DNA of 64,000 nt from Rhynchonema sp. JSB1_4 (Eukaryota; Nematoda; Chromadorea; Monhysterida; Xyalidae): positions 17,047 through 81,046 of the forward strand of contig JASAMV010004128.1 in the NCBI GenBank assembly GCA_030248065.1, given 5' to 3'. Both the position numbers and the translations under genes were made by a program. Below, piece after piece: positions 20,410-33,003 of this stretch. The stretch's first letter is position 1; the number at the start of each line of letters is the position of its first letter. Below the pieces are notes generated by a model. The model was not told the origin of the DNA and did no database searches. It saw only the letters and a list, made by a program, of their open reading frames with translations.

Positions 20410-23400
20410 TACATAACGACAACACTACAACGTAGCATGTGCGTTTATCGGCTGGATAGCAAATGCGTTTGAATTTTACGGCTGCGTTACTTCTGACTTT
20501 GATGATCATCGTGCCCATACCTGGAGTTCTCTAAGTTTTGAAAAGGACTGCTCATTAATTTAGGTACAGCTTTTCAGTTCCACTCTGAATCTTGGTTTGA
20601 CGTGGGCCAACGGGAGCGCATTTTGACATGATCACATGCCGAAATGATGCCCTACACGTGGATTGTCGTTATTTTGCTGAGCTGGCCAAACTTGCGTGCC
20701 AAGAGGTTATTTGCAAGACTGCCCAGGTCTTCCTGCCTGACTTCCTGAGTCACACGATCGCACAATGTGGAGGACAAACTTACATTCCAACCCAAAGGTA
20801 TATGCACAGTATGTGAATGGAGATATCTAGTCTATAGGTATTTTGGACTTCTACAGAGCTTTAAAAACCAACAAGGGCGTGATGTTGGAGAAAGCAGAAA
20901 AGTCAAATTATTGGTTCAAGTTCGTTGCGGCAAGTGCATAGGGCTCTTGAGGGTGCTGCGTTTTGCATGCTCAGTTCCTCAAATTCATTGCAGAAAGAGT
21001 GCTCCCTCTGCTTGCAACAGGCTTGTATCCATGGCCCGTGTCAACTTGATGCCGCGGTGAAATTTCAGGAAGTTTTTTGAATTGAAATTCAACTCACGAT
21101 TATAGCTCATGACGTATTGTTCGCTGCTCCCGTTGTTTGTAGCACTTGGTGCAACACCCCACAGGCGGCACAACCACGGCTGGTGCAATTATAGTTAATT
21201 TTTATTGCCAACCCCAGCTGATTGGAAAAGACATACCGATTTAACTTTGTTCAAAATTACCTGAAATGTTCATTTTAAACAAGATTAATAAGGCCTCAAT
21301 GATGAGAGGTTACCAGCAGCCCACAGTGTGTGGAGTTGAGATTCCGCATTTATTATACACCTGTGATCTGGTGGTCAAGAAAGGGCGCAGCGCACCACAA
21401 AAATTCGCAATCGGTTTCAATTCAAAACAGTACGCTTGCGAAAAAAGCCTTTTCAAATACACAACATGTGCGTTGAACCTGTGTTCACAATCTCGTTGGT
21501 GTGCAACTGGCTCACGGTCTGGTCTGGTGGTGAAGCGAAATATCCTTATCAGTCCAGCTCACGTCACACTTGACTGGCGAGCATGTTTATGTGCTGCACA
21601 CCGCAATAGACCCAAACACAGTTGCAAAGAAAACGATTCTGATCTTGGGCATAAAAGACCAAGAAACGAAATACACCTATGTACATTGCACATTGTATGT
21701 GCGCTTGGCATACAGCAGAAGCGCCGGCAGCAAAACCGTTTCGGAACGAAAAAACGGGCCACAGCAAGTCAAGCGAAACGCAAACACATCAAGTTCGGGC
21801 CGGGCTAAGCTTGAAGTACTGCTGACTTGGGAGTTGGTTTGATATTACATATGTGGTCGGTTGGCAGAAAAAATATACATATTACGCCTCGAATTTCTGC
21901 ATTGCGAAAAACGCTCATCCAGCAGCCCATGTCATACTGTATAAAGCGCTTGGTTGGTACCGCATTGCAGTTGCCCATACCTACAGTATGCATTGTGCTC
22001 TTAAGAGAACAGTTTGAGGCGAGACGTCAGCCATAAACGCGGATGCCCGCATGTGCACACACCCAAATATATTCGATATACATTCGTTATTTTTCGTCAC
22101 ACACCGGTGCGAGATACCAGAGTAACAGCTTAGCCGACAACCGCTTACGGGGACCGCACACACGATGTGTACTACTGTAGGTATACCAATATGTATACAT
22201 ACATATACGTGGCATGTACATGTATGGATGTAGTACACGCGGAGAGTGAAACGCTGCTGCTCGTATACATACATAGGCATACATAGAGACTGTGTGCACA
22301 TGCAAAGATATGCCCCACGTACGGTACCTTGCTGCTATAGCTGAGTGTAGAAGTTGCTTGCTCATGCTATACATACACTACGAGTTTAGTACAAAACCTG
22401 AACAAGCCAAAAACTAAAACAGGCCCAGATATTGCGCACGCGAGCAAGAAAGCATGACGCCTCCGCTTGTGCTTTTTTTCAGAAAGCATCCAAGTTACCA
22501 GCTGCACGTGCTCTTATGGGGGCATGTATGACAAGCGATATGTACAGGTTAGGTATTGGGGCACGTGTTTTTCGGCAGTTTTACTGTCTCCAACCGCACG
22601 GACCAACTTTTGCTGGCGGCTTCGGTCGATTTTTTGCCAGTTGGTGCGCCAGGGAGGTTTGCGTGTGATTGGGTTAGTGCACCACAGAAACCGGACCTTG
22701 GTGTGCATGTACTTCCGGCTCAAGTTACAACACTGTATTTGTTCGAATTGGACCTGAACTCCATTCAGTGAACACAAAGTTGGGAACCCAATTCTTCTTA
22801 AAGCTTTCGGTCATTGGCATGAAAATTTTGAGGCAAGATAATCACTTTTCTGTTACACCATTTAATTCCAACCAATTGCGAAAGAGAGAGAGCCATAAAT
22901 TACAAAAGACGACACCGCCTTGAACTATTTCAACCACATTTACACGTACAAAACCAGAGGGACGGAACATCCAACAGTCCGAAACATGCACCTATGTATA
23001 CCTACAGTTTAGGCTTAGGCAGGCACCTCCGCCTTAAGGCCTGGACATAAAGAAACAAAGGGGCGAGGCATTCAACAGTCAGAAGCTTGCGCCTGCACGA
23101 GAACTCTTGACATCAAAACTATACTTGTCGGAAAACGGAAAATGAAGAAGACACACTCCGTGGGAATTAACGAGCGATAATGTTTGACTTGTTATGAGCC
23201 GTGCGTGGCACCTTTTCTCGTCAGAGAGAGCGTCAAAAGTTGACATGACCCACAACAATCGCAACAATAAATGGATATCTGATCACATCATGTCACATCG
23301 CACTGACACGTCATTGATTCGTCCGTGACATTGTCGCGTCAAACGGGACCGTTTGTGGTTTGTTGATCGGCAGCGACGGACATTCTCGCTCGCAACCAAC

Positions 23401-24504
23401 CTAGAAGCGGTCGTGATCAGTTTCGGCTTTTGAAACAACTGGTAGCCGAAAAAAATATGCACGGAAACAAAAGAAACAAAGCCTATTAGCGATCCGTTGA
23501 TGTTTCAGTCCGATGTTTTAGATGTTTTCCGGTTGTGTGAGTAATTGTGTACCGATTTACATCGTATATTTGTTGTAAAAAGGTCGATGTTACTTGGCGT
23601 TGTGTCCCGATACACAGACTATGCGCCACCGCAGCAGTCCCCAACCGGTATTTTTTGGAAGAAAACTCAACGTCAAAACTGAGTCCCGCCTATCGAAAAA
23701 TCGGCAACGTTATTGGTTGTGCAAGCTCGGGCTCTAGATTAAATTTTGTTGAAATTGTGAAGGCCGAAAATTTTTCAATAGCTCAGTAACTCAAATGAAC
23801 CATATGTCGCTTAGCATTGCCATGCTAGCTCAAGTAGTATGTGACGAAACCGTGCGCAGTGCTTTCACCAGGGTTCTTGATATGGGAGTTGTTGTCATTT
23901 CAGCTTGTTTGCTCAGTGCTTCGGTATTTTGTGTGCTTTTTTGTTTTGGATTGTGGAATATCCTTTACGATAAGTGGCATAACTAAATTTCTTATCACAA
24001 CGTAGCATGACAAAAAGTCACGTGACCGATCCGATCACCAAGTTTGATATCGCTCTAATAAATAAAATACATATGTCTATTTTTATGTTTGAAGCGCTTT
24101 TCGTGTTTTTTACTTCATCTTAAATTTTACAGTGAAGAACTTTTTCAGCTCAAGCCTTTTCTGTGTTTTTGATCTGTGTTTTGGTATACAGTACCTAAAC
24201 TATAAATGATGTTTTGTCGATCGTAACAACTTGTTGATGTAAAAAATAAACCACAATCAAGCGTGCTTTGTGAAACCAGCGTGACACTCTCTCAAATATA
24301 AGCAAGACTTATTTACTCCCTGAATGCAAAAATCCATACGGTTGTCTCGGATATCTGACTGAAACAATTGGCCTGTCTTCATTTTGAAGTGATAAATTTT
24401 ACATGAGCTCGTGGAGTTCCGGACACCGCGCTGAGACACTTTGCTGCTGCAGTTTTCCGCAAAGGCTTGGCTGAGAAATATAGAATTGTATTTTGAACGA
24501 CAAG
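20410..24504. other. Gene-poor stretch with one unassigned frame
   Basis: The longest frame is 21,266-21,808 (+, 180 codons), overlapped by another at 21,570-21,842 that reads HVYVLHTAIDPNTVAKK. Neither is recognised and neither is clearly bounded by splice sites. 22,100-22,400 is rich in TATACATACATA words. No transposon ends were found. Confidence 0.35.
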
Positions 24505-25490
24505 ATGCCCAAATCGCAACCCTCATCATGTCGTATTTGTCTGGAGGACACAGGCCGTGACAACAGCCACCCTGTGATCGCGCCGTGTAAGTGCACAGGC
24601 ACGATGCAATATGTGCACCAGACGTGCATGCAACAATGGTATGAAAAAATGAAGGTACACATCACGCTGTATTTTTATATATTAGCAGAATTTTGTATAT
24701 TTTTCTACCCTTCTTGGAAAAAAACAAATTTGCTCACTTGACAACATGCCCTGGTCATCTAGCATACGCCGAAAACCAGCTGATGTTTCACATGCATGCA
24801 GATGAGACGATGCGATATTTGTCGTTGTCGATTCCGTCGCATCCGTGCGCACTGGTTGTTGGCGTCCGGCGTGTCGAGCAGGGCATTCGGCTCCAATATG
24901 GTTCAAATTGTCTGGCACATATTTGTCAATTGTGCCGTTGCAACATTCACACAAATGTGTGTGCAGACGGGCGCTGAGCGATTGTTCGGGCGAAAGTTGG
25001 TTCACATTGACAACTCTGTTTTTTGACGAATTTGCTAAGGAGCACGCTTATGAACCTTCTTCGTTCGCGGGCTTCAACGAAGACCGTCTCCGCGGTGTTA
25101 AAATTGTTTCCATTCTGATTCTACTCTACTTTCTGTATGGTGTCCATGCCTTGGCTTGGTCTTTGAAATAGTGTCCTAAGGGTAAACCATCGGAACCAGT
25201 ACGATGGTTTGTAAGCCATCAATTTCAGGGAGACTTGGTTGGCTCGCGCCATACAAGAGTCGTCGAGGAACCATATCGACGATGCCCCTGGTCAGCAGTT
25301 GCCCGATCAGCTTCTAGTATCGCCCAATCAATTCTATCGGATCGTGATGGCGTCACTTTTGGCGTCGAACTTCTTGGCTGGCATGTTGGCCGTCTTGCTA
25401 ATCGGATGCACTCTCAGACTCAGGAAGGACCACCCCTACGTGTTCTTGGACTACTGCGAAACCGAGGATCCGATCGTGAAAGTGAAATGA
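24505..25490 (+). CDS. MARCH-type RING-CH membrane E3 ubiquitin ligase
   Basis: Ubiquitin ligase of the membrane-associated RING-CH family. Exon 1, 24505-24654, starts at ATGCCCAAATCG and encodes the RING-CH start: CRICLEDTGRDN, PCKCTGTMQYVH, then C-x-x-x-W. Exon 2 starts at 24802 after catgcag with RCDICRCRF, the last cysteine pair. The final exon, 25229-25490, follows tttcag. Three hydrophobic segments follow the RING-CH: IVWHIFVNCAVATF, IVSILILLYFLYGVHAL and a third in the last exon (LLASNFLAGMLAVLLIG). The second intron is ambiguous: 24961-25039 (GTGCAG donor, 229 residues in total) or a 40-bp intron from 25000 (GTTCAC); both keep frame. The overall plan resembles MARCH1/8 or MARCH2/3, but the number of membrane segments prevents a firm orthologue name. 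The intron before exon 2 ends with the recurrent TGATGTTTCAC word. Confidence 0.8.
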
Positions 25491-26234
25491 AACATTTTGT
25501 TTGCTGTCTGTAATTCGATCTGGTTCCTCGAATTTTGTTCTCAGTGAATTGCCGTAACGAACAAAAGTGTCGACTGACGAGAGCATTTGCTGCATGCAGC
25601 TCTGCTTATGCTTGCCACTATCAGATAAAAATGCTGGAATTGCTTTTTGAAACCAATTTAGTTACCAATTTAAGTTTTACATACAGTAATACTAATAGTA
25701 TTTTCAAACTTTAAATCAACAGCATCACAGGATCTGACAAATACCCGGCGAGGAGTGATATCAAATTTAGTGATCGGTCGAATCCAATGCCATTATTATC
25801 CAGCGATCAGTGTCGACTAATCACCAAGTTTGAGATCATCGACAGACCATGACAATGTTCCAACAAAGAGGTTGTCGCATTTCATCACCCAGTGCCGAAC
25901 CCGCCCAATCTTGGCTGTCGAAAGTGAAGACAGAATTTCTGCTGAAGAAAAAGTCGATCGACGTTTGATAACGAGCTTTTCGTTTGCACCCATGATTCGT
26001 CGTCCAACTTGTAGATGCACGATCGTGATGTTTCACGCACTGAAATTATTGGTGTTTTCCAGACAACGCCAAACTGGTCCCAAACAAATAACACTCATTA
26101 GAAGGGCACAATCAAATAGTCCAGGACAAATTGCGACTTAGTCCAGTTAGAATCGCGAAAACTCCTGTCAGACTGAACTGAGCGTATGAGTCCAACTACA
26201 GCGTAACTACACAAGGTATACAAAGACGACCGAC
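25491..26234. other. Interval between two convergent genes, possible 3' exon
   Basis: About 26,060-25,830 on the minus strand, after an ataatttcag acceptor, has an open frame beginning VRETSRSCIYKLDDESWVQT that may be a 3' exon of the secreted-protein gene. The phase could not be fixed. TGATGTTTCAC occurs at 26,026. The rest shows nothing recognisable. Confidence 0.3.
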
Positions 26235-26811
26235 CTGTGACCAAGTACACTTGGTCTGATTGCATGTCCCATGGCTTGCTGTCTCTGATGATGAGCCCCT
26301 GATTGCGTTGCCTGCTTGGGGTGCAATAATTGGGCTCTCCCTGAAATTTGGTTTGCTGTGCGGTGGTTGAAACAATTTCGTTTAGTTTCTCAAAACGTCC
26401 CTTCAAATCTCCATAGCTCAGGTGCACGAAATATACGTATATGTACACTATGCAGGACATTGCCAAAGTGCAAGCCTTCTCGAGATTATAGAGTTCAATT
26501 CAGTTTCCCTCTGCGCACCTTCAGAACGTAATCCAACGTCACGTAATGTGTCCTCAGCGCCGCAGAGCCAAACGGAGATCCTTGCAATGGCTGGACGTAT
26601 GCAACTGAAAAACTACATACATGTACATCATTTTCTTCAATTTGGATTGAAAACTTTTATGAAATTGAAAATTTTTAAAATGCGCACCCAAATCGGCATG
26701 AATGTAAGCCGTGTAGTTGCTGGTGCAATTCGGATAGTCGAACTCCGAAGCATCTGACTGGCGAACGAAAAGAATGAGAATCAACGAAAGGAATAGCATC
26801 ACATTGATCAT
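26235..26811 (-). CDS. Secreted or type I membrane protein, N-terminal exons
   Basis: Exon 1 (26811-26688) begins MINVMLFLSLILILFVRQSD, a clear signal peptide, followed by mature sequence with N-glycosylation sequons (NCT, NYT). Exon 2 (26604-26519) joins in phase with AYVQPLQGSPFGSAALRTHY. A third exon, ending at 26235, probably starts at GRFEKLNEIV and contains EPNYCTPSRQ. Donors are GTGCGCAT, GTGCGCAG and GTCGGTCG. The 3' end may extend into 25,830-26,060. I do not recognise the family; cysteines are few, so it is not ShKT or a typical toxin-like peptide. Start choice rests on the signal peptide. Confidence 0.5.
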
Positions 26812-27342
26812 AGTTGATTCAAAGAACTTCGTAAATAAAGAAAATACCAATTTGGCAAGAATTTCACCACTTGGAGTGTGCGTCTTAATGCGTGTGCGTG
26901 CAACGCTGACATGGTTATGCAGTTTGTTACGCACGAAGGTTGCGAACATAATGTGATCGTGACTTGTAGAGGGTTTACATTGGTGCATGAAATTACCCGT
27001 TTTATGTACACCTACACACAAGTTATTTTGACATAACCAAAACTTTTTGACGGTCGTGCGTAATTTGTATCGTGTTTACATCATAAAAATGTGTTTTTTT
27101 AAGTTCACCATTGACGTACGTTCTGCTGTAATTGCGCGCTCATGATAAAGCTCTGCAGTGCACGAATAATGGTGTGTTTTGCGGTAAAGCGCACGTTTGA
27201 ACTTTGAAGACAAAGGCGATGTCTCATGCTCATCAACAAACCACAGTTCTTTCATTATTTTCCAGTATATTTTATTTTCAAAGTTGTTTTGTCGCAATCC
27301 GGATCAGTTATCAATAATCAAGCGTTCACTTTTATGTCAATG

Positions 27343-30300
27343 TCACAAAAACATGGCCGTGCTTTGTCCGACAGTGTCCCGTTTCTTCTGCAGCACACCT
27401 TGCGCGGCCTGTTGAAAGTCAGTCAACGTCAGTCTCATTCGGTGTTCACGCAGAGCGCGCAGTCCTGCCTCCGTGCAGATCGCCTGCAAATCCACAATCA
27501 ATGACTTGTCACAACATCTGCAGTATAACCGACAAAGCGCTGTCAACATTTTGAAATATTTGTGCCATATATGCATGAGCGTACCTCAGCTTTGCGGGTT
27601 TGTTTCGAAACAAGACCACAAGTTTCGTATGGGGCTTAGGCAGATTTGAACAAGTTTCGATTAAGTTCTTCTGAACGCGCGGCACTTAATATTCCAAGCT
27701 ACCGTACCACGCAGCACCTACCGTAATATCAGCGCCACTCAGTTGCGAATGGTCAATATCGTGCACAACATTGGCATAGGTCACGTCCGGGGGCAGGGTC
27801 ATATCACGACTGGCTCGTTGAAAGATTTTGATTCGTGTTGCTTCGTCTGGTAATGGAATCTGCAACGGGTGTGCAGAGTGGGGCTCGAATGTTAGTGTCA
27901 TGTGCGTGGGCAATCTGGCAGAGGCATCACAACTTAGTGATTAAAATTCATCGGATTTATTTATTTTTGATTTGGGAACGCGACACGGTCAAACTTGAAC
28001 GCAACAGTGAACTTCGAAATATGCTTTATGAAAAAAAGACCAAGAGATTTACGATCCGATCACAAAGTCTGCAGAACTGATTAGAAGTAACTTTCATTTC
28101 AACTACACGTGTGGTGGATCAAAAGTAGTAGCTAGATATAAACAGTTCAGGTCTGCTATGTGGATGGCAACCTCGATTTTCCTGTCAACACGTCCCGGTC
28201 TGAGCAGGGCCGGATCGAGCGTCTCAATTCGATTGGTCGCCATGATCACTTTCACGTCGCCGCGTGTTTCGAATCCGTCCAATGTTGTCAGCAGCTCAAG
28301 CAGCGTACGTTGCACCTGCGGGGGTGGGCATGTCGTCAACGTAATTGATTTGTAGGTTGTACATATATGTACATACCTCCTGTTCCCCAGACGACCCGGT
28401 TGCATTGTGACGTTTCGTGCCGATCGAGTCGATTTCATCCAGAAACACAATCGCTGGCGCGTGGTCGCGTGCGAGTTCAAACATTTGACGCACCTGCCCG
28501 GGAGTTTAATTAGTTTTAGTAGTAGTTTTGCAGTTTTATACTACTAAAACTACTAATTTAGCAGTTTAGACCCTCAAAATGTGCCGGTGTCAGTATGATT
28601 AGTGTGTGTGGCACCAACATTCTGAATGCGCAAAAAAATCAACATTTTCGGTAAGTGCATTGTGTTGACTGACCATTTTCGGTCCTCCGCCCGGATCCTT
28701 GGAGACCAGTTGCGAGCCGGTGCAACGAATGAACGTAGCCGACGTCGCGTTTGCGATCTGATCTTGCACAATCAGGCATTACTCATCAGTGTTTTTCAAA
28801 TTTGTGAAACATCACAGCAACCAACGGCTTTGGCGAGCAGTGTCTTGCCGCAACCGGGTGGACCGTAGAGAATGACGCCTCTTGGTGGTGTTATGCCCAT
28901 CGATTCGAACAACTCTGGTCGGGTCAACGGCAATTCAACGGTCTCGCGTAGCTCCTGGATTTGACTCTCCAGTCCGCCGACGTCCGCGTATGTTTCCTGA
29001 TGTTTCAAGGCGGGAATTGGTTTATTGTTTCGTGGCCAGCGGACATTGATGCTCGGCTTGCTCACAAAAAGACAAAGTGTTTTGATGTCCTACAATCCTG
29101 ACCGAACCAACCAACAGCAAATGCAGAAATCAACACAAAATAATAACAGGAAAAACGAAAAAATATCACAAAATACAGGTGGGGGTCGTTGTGGAATGAG
29201 CGTGCTGCTGAGTTCGTCCTCCTCCCCAGTTACCGCACCAACAATGGCACGTGGCCAGTCACTGCCGGTCACCTACAATTTGGAATATTAGTGCCGTGCA
29301 CATACCAGTGGCGGATACAGCTTTTGGCCAAGGGAGGGGCCAAATCCAAAAAGTCATTTTTATCCAGTGCTTGTTCCATTTTTGAAAAGTCATTTTTATC
29401 CAGTGCTTGTTTGGAATTTCGCGCTGTTTACACCAAATGTAAGACAAAATGTGACAATGAGCGCGAAGAGCGCGAAATTCTGGGATTTTTTTGCGAGCGC
29501 GAAAGCCAAATTGCACTGAAAATGGGTGTATCGAACGCGCGAAGCGCGCGATTTTTGGATTTTTGAAATGTGTCAGAGTAAAAATCCTGCGATTTAGGGG
29601 TCCTTTTTCCTTCTTCCTTCCGAAACGGTGGCCCCCTTCAGGGGCCAAATGGACCAAAGGGGGGCCATGGCCCCTGTGCCCCCTGGATCCGCCCTTGGCC
29701 CATACTGTAAGTGTCGCGTCGCCCGGGACCAACCGGACAAACAGCGGTGGCGTTGAGATAGAGTTTGTGACGATCGACAATCGATAGCACCGGTATGTAG
29801 CTGTATTAGAACTGGTTTCAATGAGTACGCTGAATATTAGTGCCGAGCGCATCAGAGTAATTAGACTCACAATTGCTTCGACGTGTCCGATGGTTGGACG
29901 ACGGCATGATTGTTGGTGAATAATTCGACAACACGACACAACGACAACGGTCGTTTGCGCAACGTTTCGATGTGTTCGTGCTGCAACGGTTACAGCAGTT
30001 TGCCTCGGTCATGTGGATAAGACACCATACCGACCATCAAATCGGAGAAACAACAACAACCGGACCTCCTTCTCATCGATTTCCTCCATTCGATCCCGAT
30101 TGTTGTGCATGTATTCCTTTTCGAGCAGCAACCAGTCGTTGGTGCGTTGCTGTTTGAGTTGTCGCAGTCGACACGGCTGTTTGGGAGCGACTGCGGCGTG
30201 GAAGCAGAATTTTGAGTGAAACGCAGTTTGAGGATGTTTGTGCAGTACGCCTCAACATGCACAGCTATGGCTCTGTTGCGAGAATCGAATGTGAACCCAC

Positions 30301-30537
30301 ACACAGTGTTATGTGTGTAAAGCACCAATATCTGAATCTGAACTAAGATGTGCTGAACTCAGGGTTGCATTGAATTGCACTCACAACACAAACAAGCGGC
30401 GCTGCCCTTGTATTCTGGTAATCTAAATTCAATGACCAGGCACACCAACTGTTCGGTAATTTATTCGGTCCAATCGTGCTTAGGTCGGTAGTGGGTGGCG
30501 GTTTCTTGGTGCTCGCTGCCGATGCGCGTTCCGGCAT
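27343..30537 (-). CDS. rpt-2: 26S proteasome regulatory ATPase Rpt2 (PSMC1), divergent
   Basis: AAA ATPase of the 19S base ring; Rpt2 normally opens the 20S gate. Eleven exons: 30537-30450, 30190-30066, 29980-29871, 29800-29734, 29272-29177, 29089-28826, 28757-28674, 28493-28377, 28315-28172, 27859-27722, 27483-27343. Total 1374 nt, 457 residues (usual about 440). Seen: coiled-coil start [22 protein letters not shown] region [19 protein letters not shown]; Walker A GPPGCGKT at 238-245; Walker B IVFLDEID near 293-300; [19 protein letters not shown]; and [16 protein letters not shown]. Sequence in these regions assigns Rpt2 rather than another Rpt. Odd: Cys replaces the usual Thr in Walker A; the C terminus ends AMFL, so the HbYX tyrosine is Phe; no MG start for N-myristoylation is visible at the predicted ATG, although the frame is open upstream (SPSGGGQ) and an earlier exon could supply it. 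Three of ten donors are GTTGGT. It may be a paralogue beside a canonical copy elsewhere. Confidence 0.88.
29306..29697. mobile_element. hAT-type MITE in an Rpt2 intron
   Basis: Second copy of the 14,949 family in the opposite orientation: starts CAGTGGCGGATACAGC and ends GGATCCGCCCTTG. Flanks GCACATAC (29,298-29,305) and GCCCATAC (29,698-29,705) match at 7 of 8 bases. It lies within the intron 29,273-29,733 and so leaves the Rpt2 reading frame untouched. Confidence 0.82.
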
Positions 30538-31796
30538 TTGACCGCCACCTGAGGGCGATATTGATATCTTTTTGTATTCTAGTGTCTATTTGAGCAGCAC
30601 AAGCGTATGCGCAATCCATCGGTTCATGGCACTTTTTATACACACAGCGCATGCAGCGATTAATCCATGCAGCAGCACACGCCTATTTCTAAACAAAATG
30701 TACACCTTGAGCGAGTGTCGTACTTTGATGACCGCTTTTTAATTTATCCGGTTTTCATTTGCTGTTTGCCATAACACTTTTCTGCACAGTTGCAAAAGTT
30801 GGGTTGTTTCAACGGAGAACTGCAGAGAATAGATGCATTCATGGACGGCAGTAATGTAGCATGCAGCCCGTGTGTGCGAGTGCCATGAGCTGGTGGATTG
30901 CTTATATCTGTGCAACTTAGGCATGCATAGCATCTCGACCCAACCGCGCCGAACGTGGTGGAGTGGAGAGCGGTTTGGTTTTGCCTTGGATCCGACACAC
31001 TCATAATCATGGCCCTCAATCTAATCTTGAAAGTCATATTGCCATTCACTTCATTCCATAAAACCAAAACCAATTCGCAGGAAAACTATTGAAAACCTGG
31101 ATGCTGCTGCAGCAGACGCCCGGCGTTGTTTCCCATTTGGCTGCTACTTGAGAGGTTGATGACCGATAAATTTATATTCGGTAGATTAAATGAAAACTTT
31201 CTTCTCAATGGAAAAAGCTCTGAAAGTTTCTGCTCGGAAGACCGACAGCGTTGCAAACCAAGTTCCATCGTGTCTATTTTTAAATGAGTGTGCAAACAAA
31301 CGGTTCGTCGGTTAAACGTTTTCCGTCAAAGGTGATCCTAAACCAGATTTTATCCGACAGTTCCATTTTGACAATTAAGGCCAGCTTGACAATCGGATTG
31401 ACCAATTTTGGAAAGCGGAAAGCCGGGAGGCTTCTGGCAAGATATTTTCCGCCACAAATAGCGCAACAACATTTCAAATGAAAAACCCAGTTCAGTTCGG
31501 CTGCGTAGTGGCGTCCCAACGGGATGTCATCATGCGACGAGCAGTGTGACCAGAAAATGTGGATGGGATCATTGCATTCCCTCGCACAGGTTCCCCCGAG
31601 CCGTGCTGCTCTCATCTTTTCAATTTTCAACTCAAATTCCACACCAAATATTACAACTCAACTATCGGGCTCGAAAAAGAGCTCGACAATTGAATTCGCC
31701 CAGCTCAATGAAAGAGAACGCGCGGGCAGGCAAGGCAAGTTACCAACCAATCGTTAGAGTGCATGGCATGGCAGCTCGTCTCAAATTCATCCCATC
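30538..31796. other. Presumed 5' flank of Rpt2 plus unassigned frame
   Basis: 30,538-30,600 continues the Rpt2 frame upstream to an in-frame TAG, and may hold 5' UTR or the end of an intron after a missed first exon. A minus-strand frame at 31,642-31,280 (120 codons, with CCCAICGGKY and a long hydrophobic-basic stretch) is not recognised. Two words related to CCATGAGCTGGTGGA are at 30,610 and 30,883 (see 45 kb). Nothing else is seen. Confidence 0.3.
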
Positions 31797-32168
31797 CATA
31801 GTAGTGGCTGGGGGGGTTGGGGGGGTTACCCCCCTCTCAGTACTTACCTACCACAAAACCCGAGGGGGGTTGGGGGGGTTGAGTACTTACCTCTCACAAC
31901 TCCAAATCATACCTCTCACAAGCAATTTTATACCTTTTTAAGGCAAAAATCGGTGTTTTTCGACCTTATTTTCCCAAAAATCGCGCGCTCCGCGCGCAAA
32001 CCCACCCATAATACCTATTTTTAGGCGATTTTCGGCGAAAATTTTGAAAAAGTACTATTTTTACCTCAATTTTTGGCCAAAATTGTATCACAAAAACGGG
32101 GTTTTTTCGCCTTTTTGTGTGACCAAAATCATACCTCTCACGCTTCCGGTCCCAACCCCGCATCATAC

Positions 32169-33003
32169 CAGAGGTCGCAATCGGGCCGGGTTTGGCCGGC
32201 CCGGCCCGGCCCGAGCCCCCAAATCTCCGGCCCGGCCCGGCCCGGCCCGACCCGTACCCCCAAATCTCCGGCCCGGCCCGGCCCGAACCCCCAAATCTCC
32301 GGCCCGGCCCGAATTTTTGGCTCAGATTTTAACCCAATTTTTGTCATAATTTTTGCGATTTTTTTGAACCTATTTTTTTGGTTGAAAACAATGGTGTTGC
32401 AGGGGGTGGGGGTACCCCCTAGGTACAGTAGGTAGGTAGGTTGACGCTCCATCCTGGTACACTAGGTAGGTCGCCGCCCGGCGGCTAGTACAGTAAGTTG
32501 CGATTTTTGGCTCAAAATGGTATATAAAATCGGTACTTTTCACTCCAAATAGGCGATAAATCGCCGCGCTACGCGCGAAATTAGCGTTTTAGAGCACATT
32601 TTCTTCAAAATTTCAATGTTCCCCCTTAGCCCGGCCGGTACAGTAGGTAGGTTGCCGTCCCACATTTTTGGTGGTACCGTAGGTTGCCGCCCCGCCTGGG
32701 TAGCTACACCACTGGTTGAAAATACATTGTTTTCCATGAAATGGTCGTCAGATAGAGACAATACTGATCACTTGCTTGCCGAATCCGTCAGAAATTTTAG
32801 TATTTTTGACAAAAAAATCCCTACTTTTTCAGTAAAATAAGTCACTTCAGAAGCTTCGGGCCGGGGTGCCCGGCCCGGCCCGGCCCGACCCTCCAAATCT
32901 CCGGCCCGGCCCGGCCCGGCCCGGCCCGAGCCAAAAGCCCAAAATCGCGGCCCGGCCCGGCCCGGCCCGGCCCGAGGTCGGGCCGGCCCGATTGCGACCT
33001 CTG
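32169..33003. mobile_element. hAT-type MITE C nested in B1
   Basis: Perfect 21-bp terminal inverted repeats, beginning CAGAGGTCGCAATCGGGCC, and CATCATAC duplicated on both sides (32,161-32,168 and 33,004-33,011). Subterminal regions are expanded GGCCCGGCCC tandem repeats. Element D sits inside it. Related GGCCCGG fragments occur at about 36,940 and 63,480. Confidence 0.9.
32389..32714. mobile_element. hAT-type MITE D nested in C
   Basis: Starts CAATGGTGTTGCAGG and ends CTGGGTAGCTACACCACTG, with GTTGAAAA at 32,381-32,388 and 32,715-32,722. Contains GTACAGTAGGTAGG words and a GCGCTACGCGCG palindrome. A second copy is at 37,575-37,909. Confidence 0.88.

Noticed and set aside
23498..23508. TGATGTTTCA motif as a transposon terminal repeat
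   Set aside because: Across the sites the flanks share nothing beyond the core, and several sites lie inside conserved coding exons without disturbing them.
29259..29939. 226-codon minus-strand open frame
   Set aside because: It runs through a MITE and joins parts of Rpt2 exons in the wrong phase. The spliced Rpt2 model explains the conserved pieces.
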